Under the pieces are notes generated by a model. That model saw nothing but the letters and a program-made list of their open reading frames with translations, did not search any database and had not been told where the DNA came from. A program made the translations under genes and the position numbers. Positions 1 to 8,202 of a DNA stretch of 54,197 nt are shown here, piece by piece. The DNA comes from Fidelibacterota bacterium (GTDB taxonomy: Bacteria; Fidelibacterota; UBA8477; JABMPR01). Numbering within the stretch: position 1 is the first letter of the stretch; every line of letters begins with the position of its first letter. The stretch covers positions 1 to 54,197 of the forward strand of contig JABMOS010000009.1 of NCBI GenBank assembly GCA_013203185.1. The letters run 5' to 3'.

Positions 1-10
1 ATCTTGAAGA

Positions 11-121
11 TGCGTTGTGCTTTCAGGTCCTGCAATGAGAGCGAGCCGAACCCCGTCAGATCCGGAAGGAAGCAGTGGTAAGCATTGTAATCGTGTGTCG
101 GATTCGCCTGAGGCACGCGCA
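11..121 (+). ncRNA. ffs: Signal recognition particle RNA (small bacterial 4.5S type)
   Basis: This is the RNA scaffold of the signal recognition particle, which binds Ffh and directs nascent membrane proteins to FtsY. The diagnostic apical domain is visible at 54-75: the conserved GTCAGATCCGGAAGGAAGCAG block with the GGAA tetraloop and the asymmetric Ffh-binding loop. The outer helix closes with TGCG..GTGC (11-20) pairing with GCAC..CGCA (113-121), and CAGG (24-27) pairs with CCTG (107-110). The length of about 110 nt fits the short form lacking the Alu domain. It sits just upstream of dnaX-ybaB-recR, the same order as scr-dnaX-yaaK-recR in Bacillus. Its promoter lies outside the window, and the exact ends are estimated from base pairing. 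Confidence 0.93.
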
Positions 122-166
122 TCTTTGAGATCAGCTATTTTTCACCTAATTGGAAAGTCCCATAAC

Positions 167-2056
167 GTGTCTGAGCAAGAACCTGCATATATAGTATCCT
201 CCCTGAAATACCGTCCCCAGACGTTTGAGGACATGGTTGGCCAGGATCATGTTTCAAGAACATTGAGAAACGCACTGATCAGACACAGACTGGCAAATGG
301 GTATATCTTTACAGGCCCCAGAGGCGTTGGTAAAACCACATCAGCCCGAATTCTGGCCAAGGCTATCAATTGTGAGAACCCCATCGATGGGAATCCGTGC
401 AACTCGTGTAACCACTGTGTTGAAATTACAGCTGGACGGAGTCTTGATGTTCAGGAAGTTGACGGCGCTTCAACACGAGGTATTGATGCTATCAGAGAAT
501 TGCGGGAGGTTGTAAAGTATCCACCTACAAACTCCAATTATCGTGTTTATATCATTGATGAAGTTCACATGCTCACAAAAGAAGCCTTCAATGCACTTTT
601 AAAAACGCTAGAAGAGCCTCCACCGCAAGTCCTGTTCATATTTGCTACTACAGAACCTCAGAAAGTTCCTCTCACTATCCTTTCACGCTGCCAGCGTTAT
701 GATTTTCGCATGATTTCCACGGAGACCATGGTGGCACGTCTAAAAATGATCAGTGACAAAGAGGGCATTTCGATTTCAGAAGAAGGGCTCGCGCTTATTG
801 CCCGAAAAGCAGCAGGAAGTTTGCGAGATTCTTTGAGTCTCCTGGATCAGGTTTCTGCGTTTTCAGAGGATGAAGCCTCAATTGATCTTGTGAGAAGAGT
901 TCTGGGCGTCCTTGATGCTAGTATATATTTTGAATTAATGCACAATGTAGCCAGTCAGTCTCCTGAGAATCTGATGAATCAGGCCAATATGCTATTTTCA
1001 AGAGGGATCAGTATATCTGAATTCTTACATGGTCTCAGTGGACACATTCGAAATCTACTCATCGTTAAGGTCGCTGGAATCACCGATTACCTGGATGTTT
1101 CAGATACTGATGCTAAGGCCCTGGAAGAACAAACTAAATATTTTGAAGAGCGTGATCTACTGCGTATGCAGAACATTGTGCTTGAAACGGTCCGTGAACA
1201 GCGATTTGTAAGCAACCAACTGGTCTCTGTTGAGCTTATGCTTCTGAAGCTTGCTAGAAGTACTCGTGCTCTGGACCTGGATGCGATTCTATCAGGTAAA
1301 AGTGCTCCAGCACCTGTCGTACCAAAAGCAGTTCCAGCATATTTAAGTTCTCCAGCAGAACAAGGTGAATTGCCTCCTAAGAAGACCACGCCGGCACCTA
1401 AGCCTGAGCCAGAGCCTGAGATTATTCCTGAAACTTCTGAAGTGGTTGAACCTGCAGCAGTTGTTGAAGAAGTCATGACAACCGAGCAGGTACCATCTGT
1501 AGAACCAGAATCTGTTGAAGAGACTATACCTGAACCCCCAGCTGAGCCCACTGCAGAACTTGAAGAAACACCAGTATTGGTCAATACGCAGCCTGAGCCA
1601 GAGATCGCCAAAGAAATTATAACTGAACCAAGTCCGGAGCCACTTCCAGAAGCTGAAGAAGCACTAGTATCTGAAAGCAATCCGCCAGAATCTGAGAAAC
1701 CCAGTGAGATGAAAATTGAAGAACTCCTGAAGCATTGGGATAAATTTATTGAGAGCCTGAGTAAAATTAGCCGCTCCACAAGCGCATTTATGAGTGAGGG
1801 GACACCTGCAAGTTTTGAGAAAGATTGTCTCACCGTCTCATTTGCCCCTGAGCAAAAATATCATATCCAAACATTGAGTAAGAATACTGAAGAGATTCAT
1901 AAGATCGCTTCAGAAGTATTCGGAACAAAAATGACTATTCTGCTATTAGAAGAAAATGGTCGTAAACCAAAACAACGCAAAGAAGATGAAATTCTTGCTC
2001 ATCCAACATCTCAGCATCTTCTAGATATATTTGATGGTGAGATCATCGATGAGTAG
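167..2056 (+). CDS. dnaX: DNA polymerase III subunit gamma/tau
   Basis: Clamp-loader ATPase that opens the beta sliding clamp and organises the replisome. An AAA+ domain carries Walker A GPRGVGKT (residues 50-57), a zinc module with Cys 69, 78, 81 and 84, Walker B IIDEVHML, and the sensor SRCQ. After the collar domain comes a Pro/Glu-rich linker of about 120 residues (about 1390-1720), then a C-terminal domain probably tau-like. I chose GTG 167, preceded by GGAAAG at 152-157, because the open frame further upstream reads through the SRP RNA. This gives 629 aa beginning VSEQEPAY. No A-AAA-AAG slippery heptamer was seen, so a separate gamma form by frameshifting is not supported. It is followed after 29 nt by ybaB. 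Confidence 0.95.
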   Translation: MSEQEPAYIVSSLKYRPQTFEDMVGQDHVSRTLRNALIRHRLANGYIFTGPRGVGKTTSARILAKAINCENPIDGNPCNSCNHCVEITAGRSLDVQEVDGASTRGIDAIRELREVVKYPPTNSNYRVYIIDEVHMLTKEAFNALLKTLEEPPPQVLFIFATTEPQKVPLTILSRCQRYDFRMISTETMVARLKMISDKEGISISEEGLALIARKAAGSLRDSLSLLDQVSAFSEDEASIDLVRRVLGVLDASIYFELMHNVASQSPENLMNQANMLFSRGISISEFLHGLSGHIRNLLIVKVAGITDYLDVSDTDAKALEEQTKYFEERDLLRMQNIVLETVREQRFVSNQLVSVELMLLKLARSTRALDLDAILSGKSAPAPVVPKAVPAYLSSPAEQGELPPKKTTPAPKPEPEPEIIPETSEVVEPAAVVEEVMTTEQVPSVEPESVEETIPEPPAEPTAELEETPVLVNTQPEPEIAKEIITEPSPEPLPEAEEALVSESNPPESEKPSEMKIEELLKHWDKFIESLSKISRSTSAFMSEGTPASFEKDCLTVSFAPEQKYHIQTLSKNTEEIHKIASEVFGTKMTILLLEENGRKPKQRKEDEILAHPTSQHLLDIFDGEIIDE

Positions 2057-2085
2057 AATTTGAACATGTATAGGAGATACCTCCA

Positions 2086-2424
2086 ATGATGCCAAAAGGC
2101 GGAATGGGAAACCTTTTAAAACAAGCCCAGAAAATGCAAAAAGAAATGGAAATCGCTCAAAATGAGCTGATTGCCATTGAAGTAGAAGGCTCCGCCGGCG
2201 GCGGAATGGTCAACGTTAGAGCCAATGCCAAGATGCAGATCTTATCCATTAAAATAGAGCCAGATGTTCTGGCAGATGATGTGGATATGGTTGAGGATCT
2301 TGTGCTTGCTGCAGTGAACCAAGCCCTTACAAATGCACAGGATGCAGCCAACTCAAGAATGTCACAAGTAACTGGTGGTATGATTGGTGGAATGGGTGGA
2401 CTCAATATTCCCGGACTTGGATGA
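2086..2424 (+). CDS. ybaB: YbaB/EbfC family nucleoid-associated protein
   Basis: Small DNA-binding protein (112 aa) of the YbaB/EbfC family. These proteins form tweezer-like dimers that coat DNA, and the gene is almost always found between dnaX and recR. The N-terminal region has the family pattern [14 protein letters not shown] followed by a charged helix, a central beta region with the Gly-rich loop SAGGGMV, and a Gly/Met-rich C-terminus. RBS AGGAGA (2072-2077) precedes ATG 2086; ATG 2089 is an equally possible start. The stop overlaps the recR start by four bases (ATGA), suggesting translational coupling. Confidence 0.93.
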   Translation: MMPKGGMGNLLKQAQKMQKEMEIAQNELIAIEVEGSAGGGMVNVRANAKMQILSIKIEPDVLADDVDMVEDLVLAAVNQALTNAQDAANSRMSQVTGGMIGGMGGLNIPGLG

Positions 2425-3017
2425 AAATACTTCCTGACAGTCTTGAGCGAATCACCGAGCAATTTTCACGCTTCCCGGGAATTGGCAAGAAAACTGCCCA
2501 AAGAATGGCCTTCCAGCTTATTGAGTGGGATCCAGAGGATGTTCAGCGGCTGGGTGAGGTTATCATTCAGAGCACTGAAAAACTGAGAAAGTGCTCCATT
2601 TGTAATCTGATCACCGAAGCTGATCCGTGCCCAGTGTGTCTTGATACACGAAGAGATGAATCCATACTCTGCGTTGTTGAAGATTCTAAGGATGTGGTTG
2701 CCATCGAAGAGACAAGTCGATTCAGTGGTAAGTATCATATTCTAGGGGGTGTTCTTTCACCTCTTGAAGGAATAGGTCCTGACCAGTTGAATATTCGAAA
2801 CCTTCTCGGACGCCTGGAGAATGTCACTGAAATAGTCATCGCAATGAATCCCAGTGTGGAAGGGGAGACAACTTCGTTGTATTTAGCGCGGCTCCTTCAG
2901 GATAAAGATATAAAAGTAACCCGTCTTGCAAGAGGAATTCCCAGCGGGGGTGATCTTGAGTATATTGATGGCGTAACCTTAGGGAGAGCTCTGGACGACA
3001 GGCATGAATTAACATGA
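2421..3017 (+). CDS. recR: Recombination mediator protein RecR
   Basis: RecR (198 aa) works with RecF/RecO to load RecA onto SSB-coated single-stranded DNA. The N-terminal helix-hairpin-helix ([11 protein letters not shown]) is followed by a C4 zinc finger (CSIC...CPVC, about residues 57-72) and a Toprim domain beginning [12 protein letters not shown]-terminal [14 protein letters not shown] motif is typical of RecR. It overlaps ybaB upstream and pgsA downstream by ATGA, so it is translated in a coupled chain. Length matches the family norm of about 200 aa. Confidence 0.96.
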   Translation: MKILPDSLERITEQFSRFPGIGKKTAQRMAFQLIEWDPEDVQRLGEVIIQSTEKLRKCSICNLITEADPCPVCLDTRRDESILCVVEDSKDVVAIEETSRFSGKYHILGGVLSPLEGIGPDQLNIRNLLGRLENVTEIVIAMNPSVEGETTSLYLARLLQDKDIKVTRLARGIPSGGDLEYIDGVTLGRALDDRHELT

Positions 3018-3607
3018 TACACAATTTACCAAATATTCTGACTATTTTTCGAATCGTAATTACACCACTCATCGTATGGTTGCTCATCGGCTTTGATGGA
3101 TTGGTTCTCCATGCTCTGGCTCTCGTATTATTTATCATCGCCTCACTCACCGACTTATTTGATGGCATAATTGCTCGCAAACTTCAGGTGGTAAGCGAGT
3201 TTGGCAAATTTATGGATCCTCTCGCAGACAAGATTTTGGTAAATAGTACCTTCATTACGCTTAATATTTTAGATGTCATGCCCATCTGGATTACTGCTGT
3301 CATTATCCTCAGAGATGGTCTGGTTACCTTACTACGATGGGGCATGTTGGCAAACGGTGTCTCAATGAATACCAGCCGCATGGCCAAATTAAAAACAGTT
3401 TTTCAATACATCTCCATGTATGTGGGATTAATCTTCATCCTCCTCGGGCATTTTGAGTCTCTGGACATAATTGTGGCCTGGGTAGAGGAATGGTTTGTCA
3501 CTGAGACCATTTTTACACTTACCGGCCTGGTCACTGCCTTGACAGGTTTCAATTATTTATGGATAAATAGGGCCTTCCTTCAATCCCTCTTTTCGAAAAG
3601 CAAATGA
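3014..3607 (+). CDS. pgsA: CDP-diacylglycerol--glycerol-3-phosphate 3-phosphatidyltransferase
   Basis: Membrane enzyme (197 aa) making phosphatidylglycerophosphate from CDP-diacylglycerol and glycerol-3-phosphate, the committed step to phosphatidylglycerol. The CDP-alcohol phosphatidyltransferase signature is complete: DLFDG..AR, eight residues, G...D...D (about residues 38-60, ending FMDPLAD). Several hydrophobic segments surround it. The next gene encodes the phosphatase that acts on its product, so two successive steps are encoded side by side. Starts overlap by ATGA on both sides. Confidence 0.94.
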   Translation: MIHNLPNILTIFRIVITPLIVWLLIGFDGLVLHALALVLFIIASLTDLFDGIIARKLQVVSEFGKFMDPLADKILVNSTFITLNILDVMPIWITAVIILRDGLVTLLRWGMLANGVSMNTSRMAKLKTVFQYISMYVGLIFILLGHFESLDIIVAWVEEWFVTETIFTLTGLVTALTGFNYLWINRAFLQSLFSKSK

Positions 3608-4059
3608 TTCAAATTTTACGCGGCTTTACTTCAGTTGGATATGTAGGTCTAATACCCGGAGCGCCAGGTACATATGGCTCTCTGGTGACCCTTCCCATAG
3701 CCTATTATTGGAGCACACTGGTTACTGATAATCCTTTTATAACATTGGGGTTTATTGCCATTCTAACCTTGCTGGGTGTCATTGCCTCAAATAAGGTTGG
3801 AACACATCTGGGGGTTGAAGATCCAGGTGAAATTGTTATTGATGAGTTGGTTGGACAATGGATAGCTGTGCTAGCCATTCCAGCACATTGGGGGTTTTGG
3901 CTGGGAGCATTTATTCTTTTTAGAGTGTTTGATATCTGGAAACCATGGCTCATCGATAAATCTCAGCATTTGCCAGGTGGTATCGGCGTTATGATGGATG
4001 ATGTGTTGGCAGGATTAGTAGCCCTGGCAATTATTCAAGGGGCTGCAGCACTGTTATGA
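3604..4059 (+). CDS. pgpA: Phosphatidylglycerophosphatase A
   Basis: PgpA-family integral membrane phosphatase (151 aa) that removes the terminal phosphate of phosphatidylglycerophosphate to give phosphatidylglycerol. Family features include the N-terminal GYVGLIPGAPGTYGSL segment, the acidic EIVIDELVGQW stretch and the C-terminal GGIGVMMDDVLAG motif. Hydrophobic segments are spread along the protein. It lies directly after pgsA with a four-base overlap and overlaps cinA downstream, consistent with co-translation. Confidence 0.93.
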   Translation: MIQILRGFTSVGYVGLIPGAPGTYGSLVTLPIAYYWSTLVTDNPFITLGFIAILTLLGVIASNKVGTHLGVEDPGEIVIDELVGQWIAVLAIPAHWGFWLGAFILFRVFDIWKPWLIDKSQHLPGGIGVMMDDVLAGLVALAIIQGAAALL

Positions 4060-5306
4060 AGCAATTAACGGCAATTACAATTTCAATTGGTGATGAATTA
4101 TTGTCCGGCAAAACCCTGGATTCCAACAACGCATTCATCTCTAAGCAATTGGATCTTATTGGAATTCCTGTCATCAAGAAAATCATTATTGGAGATGTTC
4201 CCCAGGATATAATGGATTCGCTAGACTGGGCATTTGCTCAAGCTGACGTGGTGACTTTAACAGGTGGCCTGGGACCAACACATGATGATATTACCAAATC
4301 TGTCCTGTGTGACTATTTTGAAGTTGGATTGAAGTTATACCCCGATTTATTGGAGAACCTGAAAGAACGCTTCGCAAGAAGGGGATTTAAATTTTCTGAG
4401 TCAAATGCCTCTCAGGCTGAATATCCTGAAAATGCAAGTATCCTGGACAATCCATTGGGGACGGCCCAGGGCATGCACATTCGTCATGAGGGGAAACATT
4501 TGTTTGTCATGGCTGGTGTACCCAGGGAGATGGAGATTGTAACCACTGGCCAAATCATTCCCATTCTATCAAAATTGACACAGCGGTCAATTTCCAAGGT
4601 GGATATCCACGCCATTGGCGTGCCCGAATCTACCCTATATGAGCTAAGCAAGCCTGTTTTGGATGAGTATTCTGACCTTAAAGTTGCTTATTTGCCCAAA
4701 CAGGGGATGGTTACGATACGAGTATCTTTTCCGTCAAACTCATCTGAGGCTGACCAAAAACTGGCTGACGAGATATACCTGAATATCCGGGATCTTAAGC
4801 CCAAAAATATTTATGGTCGAGATGATGAATCACTACCTATCCTCATCGGTAGACTTCTCAAAGAAAAACAAGCCAGTGTCACTACGGCGGAATCATGTAC
4901 AGGGGGACTAGTTGCCAGCCTCATTACAGATATCAGTGGCAGCAGTGACTATTTTCAAACTGGCTTTGTGACCTATGCTAATGAGACTAAAATGTCTCTG
5001 CTCGGTGTTCTAGAAGAGACGCTCTTTGAGCATGGTGCTGTTAGCGAAGCTACTGTCTCGGAAATGCTTGAGGGGGCCTTGAATAGAAGTGGTGCCGATT
5101 ATGCGATTGCCATATCAGGTGTGGCTGGACCTACGGGGGGAACTGAAGAAAAACCAGTTGGAACCGTATATGTTGGCGTAGCTGGTAGGGGACATCAACA
5201 GATTAAACGCTTCCAATTCGGGAATAACCGTATCCTCAACAAGGAAATGAGCGCCTTCTCTGCACTTAATATGTTGAGATTACTGCTTGAGGAAGCACAA
5301 TCATGA
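4056..5306 (+). CDS. cinA: CinA family protein, nicotinamide-nucleotide amidohydrolase
   Basis: Full-length CinA (416 aa) with two domains. The N-terminal molybdopterin-binding-like (MoCF/COG1058) domain carries SIGDELLSG and TGGLGPTHDD. The C-terminal CinA domain carries TTAESCTGGLVAS and AISGVAGPTGG. The C-terminal domain deamidates NMN in characterised homologues, recycling pyridine nucleotides; the N-terminal domain has been linked to ADP-ribose pyrophosphatase activity. cinA is often next to recA, as here with only thpR between. The overlaps with pgpA and thpR suggest one mRNA. Confidence 0.93.
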   Translation: MKQLTAITISIGDELLSGKTLDSNNAFISKQLDLIGIPVIKKIIIGDVPQDIMDSLDWAFAQADVVTLTGGLGPTHDDITKSVLCDYFEVGLKLYPDLLENLKERFARRGFKFSESNASQAEYPENASILDNPLGTAQGMHIRHEGKHLFVMAGVPREMEIVTTGQIIPILSKLTQRSISKVDIHAIGVPESTLYELSKPVLDEYSDLKVAYLPKQGMVTIRVSFPSNSSEADQKLADEIYLNIRDLKPKNIYGRDDESLPILIGRLLKEKQASVTTAESCTGGLVASLITDISGSSDYFQTGFVTYANETKMSLLGVLEETLFEHGAVSEATVSEMLEGALNRSGADYAIAISGVAGPTGGTEEKPVGTVYVGVAGRGHQQIKRFQFGNNRILNKEMSAFSALNMLRLLLEEAQS

Positions 5307-5878
5307 GTGAAATAAGAACTTTTCTCGCCTTCCCTATTCCCAAGGAAATCAAGGGCTACTTCAAAAACATGTTGGTGCCCATCATTGATAAGCAGGACAA
5401 AATTAATTGGGTCAAACGAGAGAATATTCATATCACGCTAAATTACCTTGGTGAAACGGACTCAGATAATATTGAAGAACATGCCAAACACATTGAGGCC
5501 GTGGTTCATGAGTTTCCTCCATTCAGGCTGGGGACTACAGATACTGGGATATACCCTCATGCAAATGCGCCCAGAGTGTTGTGGGTTGGATCTTCACCAT
5601 ATGATCTGACGCTAAGCTCATTTAAGCAAAAACTGGATACAAAATTAGCCCATTTAGGTTATACACTTGATAAACGTCAATTTCAACCGCATATTACGCT
5701 TGCTCGCGTCAAAACAATCTCACGCAAAAGCTCCTTTATCCATAAATTTCTAACTGCTGAAGTTCGAGAATTTGATTTTGAAGTGGATACAGTATTGTGG
5801 ATGAAAAGTACTTTGACGCCAAGTGGTGCAGAATATGAAGAATTGAAATCATTTAAATTTAATAGTGGAGGTCAGTGA
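5303..5878 (+). CDS. thpR: RNA 2',3'-cyclic phosphodiesterase (LigT/2H family)
   Basis: 2H-phosphoesterase of 191 aa. The two catalytic HxTx motifs are visible as HITL at residues 43-46 and a second HITL near residue 130 (in PHITLARV). Characterised members hydrolyse 2',3'-cyclic phosphates to 2'-phosphates on RNA ends. The N-terminus RTFLAFPIP matches the family. It sits between cinA and recA. Its stop TGA (5876-5878) shares one base with the recA ATG, and its last codons carry the recA ribosome-binding site. Confidence 0.93.
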   Translation: MSEIRTFLAFPIPKEIKGYFKNMLVPIIDKQDKINWVKRENIHITLNYLGETDSDNIEEHAKHIEAVVHEFPPFRLGTTDTGIYPHANAPRVLWVGSSPYDLTLSSFKQKLDTKLAHLGYTLDKRQFQPHITLARVKTISRKSSFIHKFLTAEVREFDFEVDTVLWMKSTLTPSGAEYEELKSFKFNSGGQ

Positions 5879-6909
5879 TGAGTACTACTCAGGGGAAATC
5901 AAAAGATAAAGATAAAGCAATAGAATTAGCCGTCTCCCAAATTGAAAGACAATTTGGAGCAGGGGCTGTTATGAGGATGGGTGAAGACCAGATGAACCTG
6001 GCTGTAGAGGCCATTTCTACTGGAGCGCTGTCCCTGGATGCTGCCCTGGGAGTTGGTGGTGTACCCCGCGGGAGAATTATTGAAATCTACGGCCCAGAAT
6101 CGTCTGGTAAGACCACTCTGGCTCTCCACATCGTAGCCAATGCCCAGAAAACCGGAGGCTATGCTGCTTTCATTGATGCTGAACATGCACTGGACCCCAA
6201 ATATGCCAGTCAACTTGGTGTAGATGTCAAAAATCTACTTATTTCACAGCCTGATTCAGGTGAACAGGCATTGGAAATTACAGAAACCCTGGTTCGAAGT
6301 AATGCATTGGATGTCATTGTAATCGATTCTGTAGCCGCGCTGGTTCCACGGGCTGAGTTGGAAGGTGAAATGGGAGACAGCCATATGGGTCTCCATGCCC
6401 GTCTCATGTCTCAGGCACTCAGGAAATTGACAGGCGCAGTTTCAAAGTCAAACACCTCTGTCATCTTTATCAATCAAATCCGTGAGAAAATTGGTGTTAT
6501 GTTCGGAAGTCCTGAAACAACTACAGGTGGACGAGCATTAAAATTTTATGCTTCAGTTAGAATGGATATTCGCCGCATAGGGTCCTTAAAAGATGGTCAG
6601 GACAATATCGGTAATCGTGTTCGGGTGAAAGTGGTGAAGAATAAGATGGCACCACCATTTCGCGAGACAGAATTAGATATCATGTTTGGTAGGGGATTCT
6701 CTTTCGAGGGTGATATTTTAGATCTAGCCTTACAGGCAAATCTGGTTCAGAAAAGTGGATCATGGTTTAGCTATGGTGAAGAACGTTTGGGTCAGGGAAA
6801 AGAGAATGTTAAAAATTTCTTTATGGAGAACCCAGATCTTATGGCCAAAATAGTCGGTGAAGTTCGTCTCTTCCTAGGAATGGATACAGCAGACGAAAAA
6901 GCTGAATAG
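5878..6909 (+). CDS. recA: Recombinase RecA
   Basis: RecA (343 aa) forms filaments on single-stranded DNA, catalyses strand exchange and activates SOS repressor cleavage. Visible features are Walker [10 protein letters not shown], Walker [11 protein letters not shown], the loop L2 region with [11 protein letters not shown], and the N-terminal [15 protein letters not shown] chose ATG 5878 over GTG 5875 because GGAGGT at 5867-5872 gives proper spacing only for the ATG. The gene is at the end of an overlapping run starting at dnaX and is closed by a strong terminator at 6936-6970. The usual partner recX follows, but a small cassette separates them. Confidence 0.98.
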   Translation: MSTTQGKSKDKDKAIELAVSQIERQFGAGAVMRMGEDQMNLAVEAISTGALSLDAALGVGGVPRGRIIEIYGPESSGKTTLALHIVANAQKTGGYAAFIDAEHALDPKYASQLGVDVKNLLISQPDSGEQALEITETLVRSNALDVIVIDSVAALVPRAELEGEMGDSHMGLHARLMSQALRKLTGAVSKSNTSVIFINQIREKIGVMFGSPETTTGGRALKFYASVRMDIRRIGSLKDGQDNIGNRVRVKVVKNKMAPPFRETELDIMFGRGFSFEGDILDLALQANLVQKSGSWFSYGEERLGQGKENVKNFFMENPDLMAKIVGEVRLFLGMDTADEKAE

Positions 6910-6935
6910 TCCCATGTAACAAATTAATGAATTAG

Positions 6936-6970
6936 TGGGCTGCCATAAGTAATGGGAGCCCATTTTTTTT
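6936..6970 (+). terminator. Rho-independent terminator after recA
   Basis: The stem TGGGCT (6936-6941) pairs with AGCCCA (6957-6962), and inside it CCAT (6943-6946) pairs with ATGG (6952-6955). Eight T residues follow directly (6963-6970). It lies 27 nt after the recA stop and closes the dnaX-recA transcription unit. Confidence 0.9.
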
Positions 6971-6974
6971 ATTC

Positions 6975-7003
6975 AACCGCAAAGACCACAAAGTTCGCAA
7001 AGA
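6975..7003 (+). repeat. Left array of three 9-bp CGCAAA units
   Basis: AACCGCAAA, GACCACAAA and GTTCGCAAA follow each other without spacing, giving a 9-bp period. The array starts five bases after the T-run of the recA terminator and ends 11 bases before the GxxExxY start codon. Its inverted counterpart lies at 7423-7449. Confidence 0.7.
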
Positions 7004-7013
7004 CTATTTAATT

Positions 7014-7399
7014 ATGAATGATTTCTCCGAGAATGAACTTTCTGAAAAGATTATCGGTGCGGCGATTGAAGTTCATAAGGAACTTGGCCAGGGCTACTAG
7101 AATCAGCATATGAAGCTGCACTATTTTTTGAATTGAACTCAATGGATCTTTTTGTACAGAAGCAGGTGCCCGTTCAAACTGTTTATAAAGGACAAAGTCT
7201 GGATATTGGGTTCAGGATAGATTTATTGGTGGAAGATAAAGTGGTCATCGAGCTAAAAGCGGTAGAACATATTTCAAATATTCATTTAGCTCAAACTCTT
7301 ACCTATCTAAAAATATGCAAGAAGAAGTTAGGCCTGATACTGAATTTCAATGTGAAGTATTTAAAATCTGGTATCAAGAGAGTGGTAAATGGACTATAA
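7014..7399 (+). pseudogene. GxxExxY protein (PDDEXK-like), frameshifted
   Basis: The 5' part from ATG 7014 reads MNDFSENELSEKIIGAAIEV..ELGQGY and stops at TAG 7098. From 7094 another frame continues LLESAYEAALFFEL and runs to 7399, with the family's IDLLVEDKVVIELK nuclease-like core and C-terminal LNFNV segment. Adding one C after 7089 restores the canonical ELGPGLLESAYE, so a single-base deletion has hit the name-giving GLLESAY motif. The restored product would be about 128 aa. There is no other stop in the downstream 100 codons, so the lesion is recent or is a sequencing error. ATG 7133 could give an 88-aa fragment, but that would lack the motif. The function of GxxExxY proteins is not established. 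Confidence 0.85.
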
Positions 7400-7422
7400 T
7401 TTAGAGCATGTAGTCGATACAC

Positions 7423-7449
7423 TCAGCGCTCTATGCGTATTTTGCGGTT
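7423..7449 (-). repeat. Right inverted array of three degenerate 9-bp units
   Basis: Read on the minus strand from 7449 this is AACCGCAAA, ATACGCATA and GAGCGCTGA. The first unit is identical to the outermost unit of the left array at 6975, and the following two keep CGC at the same position of the period. It lies between the GxxExxY stop and the recX start. Confidence 0.6.
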
Positions 7450-7475
7450 AACTAAGTATAATTGGTTTGTTGTTA

Positions 7476-8117
7476 ATGCCTAAAATTACCAAAATCACAC
7501 AACAGAAGAAACTCAGCGAGAGATTTAATCTTTTCGTAGATGGAAAATTTGAGCTTGGTGTTGACGGCTCACTCATCGTTAAGTACGATATCAAAGTCGG
7601 GGATGAGTATACAGAGAAACTCAAGCAATATCTCGAAAACGATGATCGCATCGAAATTGCCTATATCGGTTTGATCAACTTTATTGCCTTTCGAGAGAGA
7701 TGTGAATATGAAGTCAAGGAGTGGCTGTACAAAAAGAAATATGCAGATTTGGCAGATGAATTAATTACTCGCCTCACGGATCGCAACTATTTGAATGACG
7801 AACGATTTGCCAGATTATTCATAAAAGATCGCGTGAAGATCCAGGGCTGGGGTCCCATTAGATTAAGACACGAGTTGAATGCAAAACGAATAGCCAAACA
7901 GATTATTGAGTCTGAGATTGAAGCCATTTGTGAATACTTTGATTTCAATGAAATGGCCCACGATTTAGCTGAGCGAAAATTAAAAAATATAGCAAAACCA
8001 ACCTACAAAGATAAAAAACGATTGTGGAGCCTGCTCCAACGCCGAGGTTTCGAAGGTCCATCCATCACCTTTGCCCTTCAGAGCTATACCTTTGTCAGCG
8101 ATGACAAAACTACCTGA
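7476..8117 (+). CDS. recX: Regulatory protein RecX
   Basis: RecX (213 aa) binds in the groove of the RecA filament and modulates its activity. The protein shows three-helix repeats of the family, including LINFIAFRERCEYEVKEWL, the YLNDERFARLFIKDR segment and GWGPIRLRHEL. ATG 7476 is preferred to the in-frame TTG codons at 7467 and 7470; the Shine-Dalgarno is weak for all three. A TATAAT hexamer at 7458-7463 could be a -10 element, but no convincing -35 is seen. The cassette at 6975-7449 and the recA terminator mean recX is probably not read from the recA transcript. Confidence 0.9.
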   Translation: MPKITKITQQKKLSERFNLFVDGKFELGVDGSLIVKYDIKVGDEYTEKLKQYLENDDRIEIAYIGLINFIAFRERCEYEVKEWLYKKKYADLADELITRLTDRNYLNDERFARLFIKDRVKIQGWGPIRLRHELNAKRIAKQIIESEIEAICEYFDFNEMAHDLAERKLKNIAKPTYKDKKRLWSLLQRRGFEGPSITFALQSYTFVSDDKTT

Positions 8118-8167
8118 TATTCTAATCCTGTAACTCATATTTCTATTTGGTGAATACACGTTCATCT

Positions 8168-8198
8168 CCTATGTTTGGGCAACCCCCAAACACGTAGG
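8168..8198 (+). promoter_or_regulatory. Hairpin at the comEC start
   Basis: GTTTGGG (8173-8179) pairs with CCCAAAC (8185-8191) around a five-base loop. T8172 pairs with A8192 and, past a two-base bulge, CCTA (8168-8171) pairs with TAGG (8195-8198). The 3' arm TAGG is the only Shine-Dalgarno-like sequence before comEC ATG 8203, so folding would hide it. There is no following T-run, so it is not a normal terminator. A role in limiting comEC translation is inference. Confidence 0.5.
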
Positions 8199-8202
8199 TA
8201 AG

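Larger units (their letters stand above)
6975..7449. mobile_element. Putative non-autonomous cassette carrying a GxxExxY gene
   Basis: Both edges carry three 9-bp units with a CGCAAA-type core, in opposite orientation. The left edge reads AACCGCAAA/GACCACAAA/GTTCGCAAA from 6975. The right edge, read on the minus strand from 7449, is AACCGCAAA/ATACGCATA/GAGCGCTGA. The outermost nonamer is identical at both ends. Between them lies only the frameshifted GxxExxY gene. The block separates recA and recX, which are normally adjacent. No transposase is present and I did not identify a target-site duplication. The mobile interpretation is inference from the symmetry and location. Confidence 0.45.

Noticed and set aside
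125-142. Intrinsic terminator after the SRP RNA
   Set aside because: Only a four-base-pair stem (ATCT/AGAT) precedes the T-run, with extra bases between.
17-166. N-terminal extension of dnaX
   Set aside because: The segment is the SRP RNA plus its spacer; DnaX homology starts just after GTG 167, which has its own Shine-Dalgarno.
597-605. T4A5 run in dnaX as a gamma/tau frameshift site
   Set aside because: It lacks the A-AAA-AAG heptamer and lies inside the AAA+ domain, far from where a gamma form would end.
1087-1833. 248-aa minus-strand frame rich in Ser and Gly
   Set aside because: It is the antisense of the Pro/Glu-rich dnaX linker; its composition is a by-product of those codons and no domain is visible.
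6975-7003. CRISPR-like array
   Set aside because: The units are only 9 bp and contiguous with no spacers; an inverted partner exists on the far side of the gene.
7133-7399. Free-standing 88-aa gene
   Set aside because: It is the 3' part of the frameshifted GxxExxY gene; the correct reading continues upstream to 7014 with one base restored.
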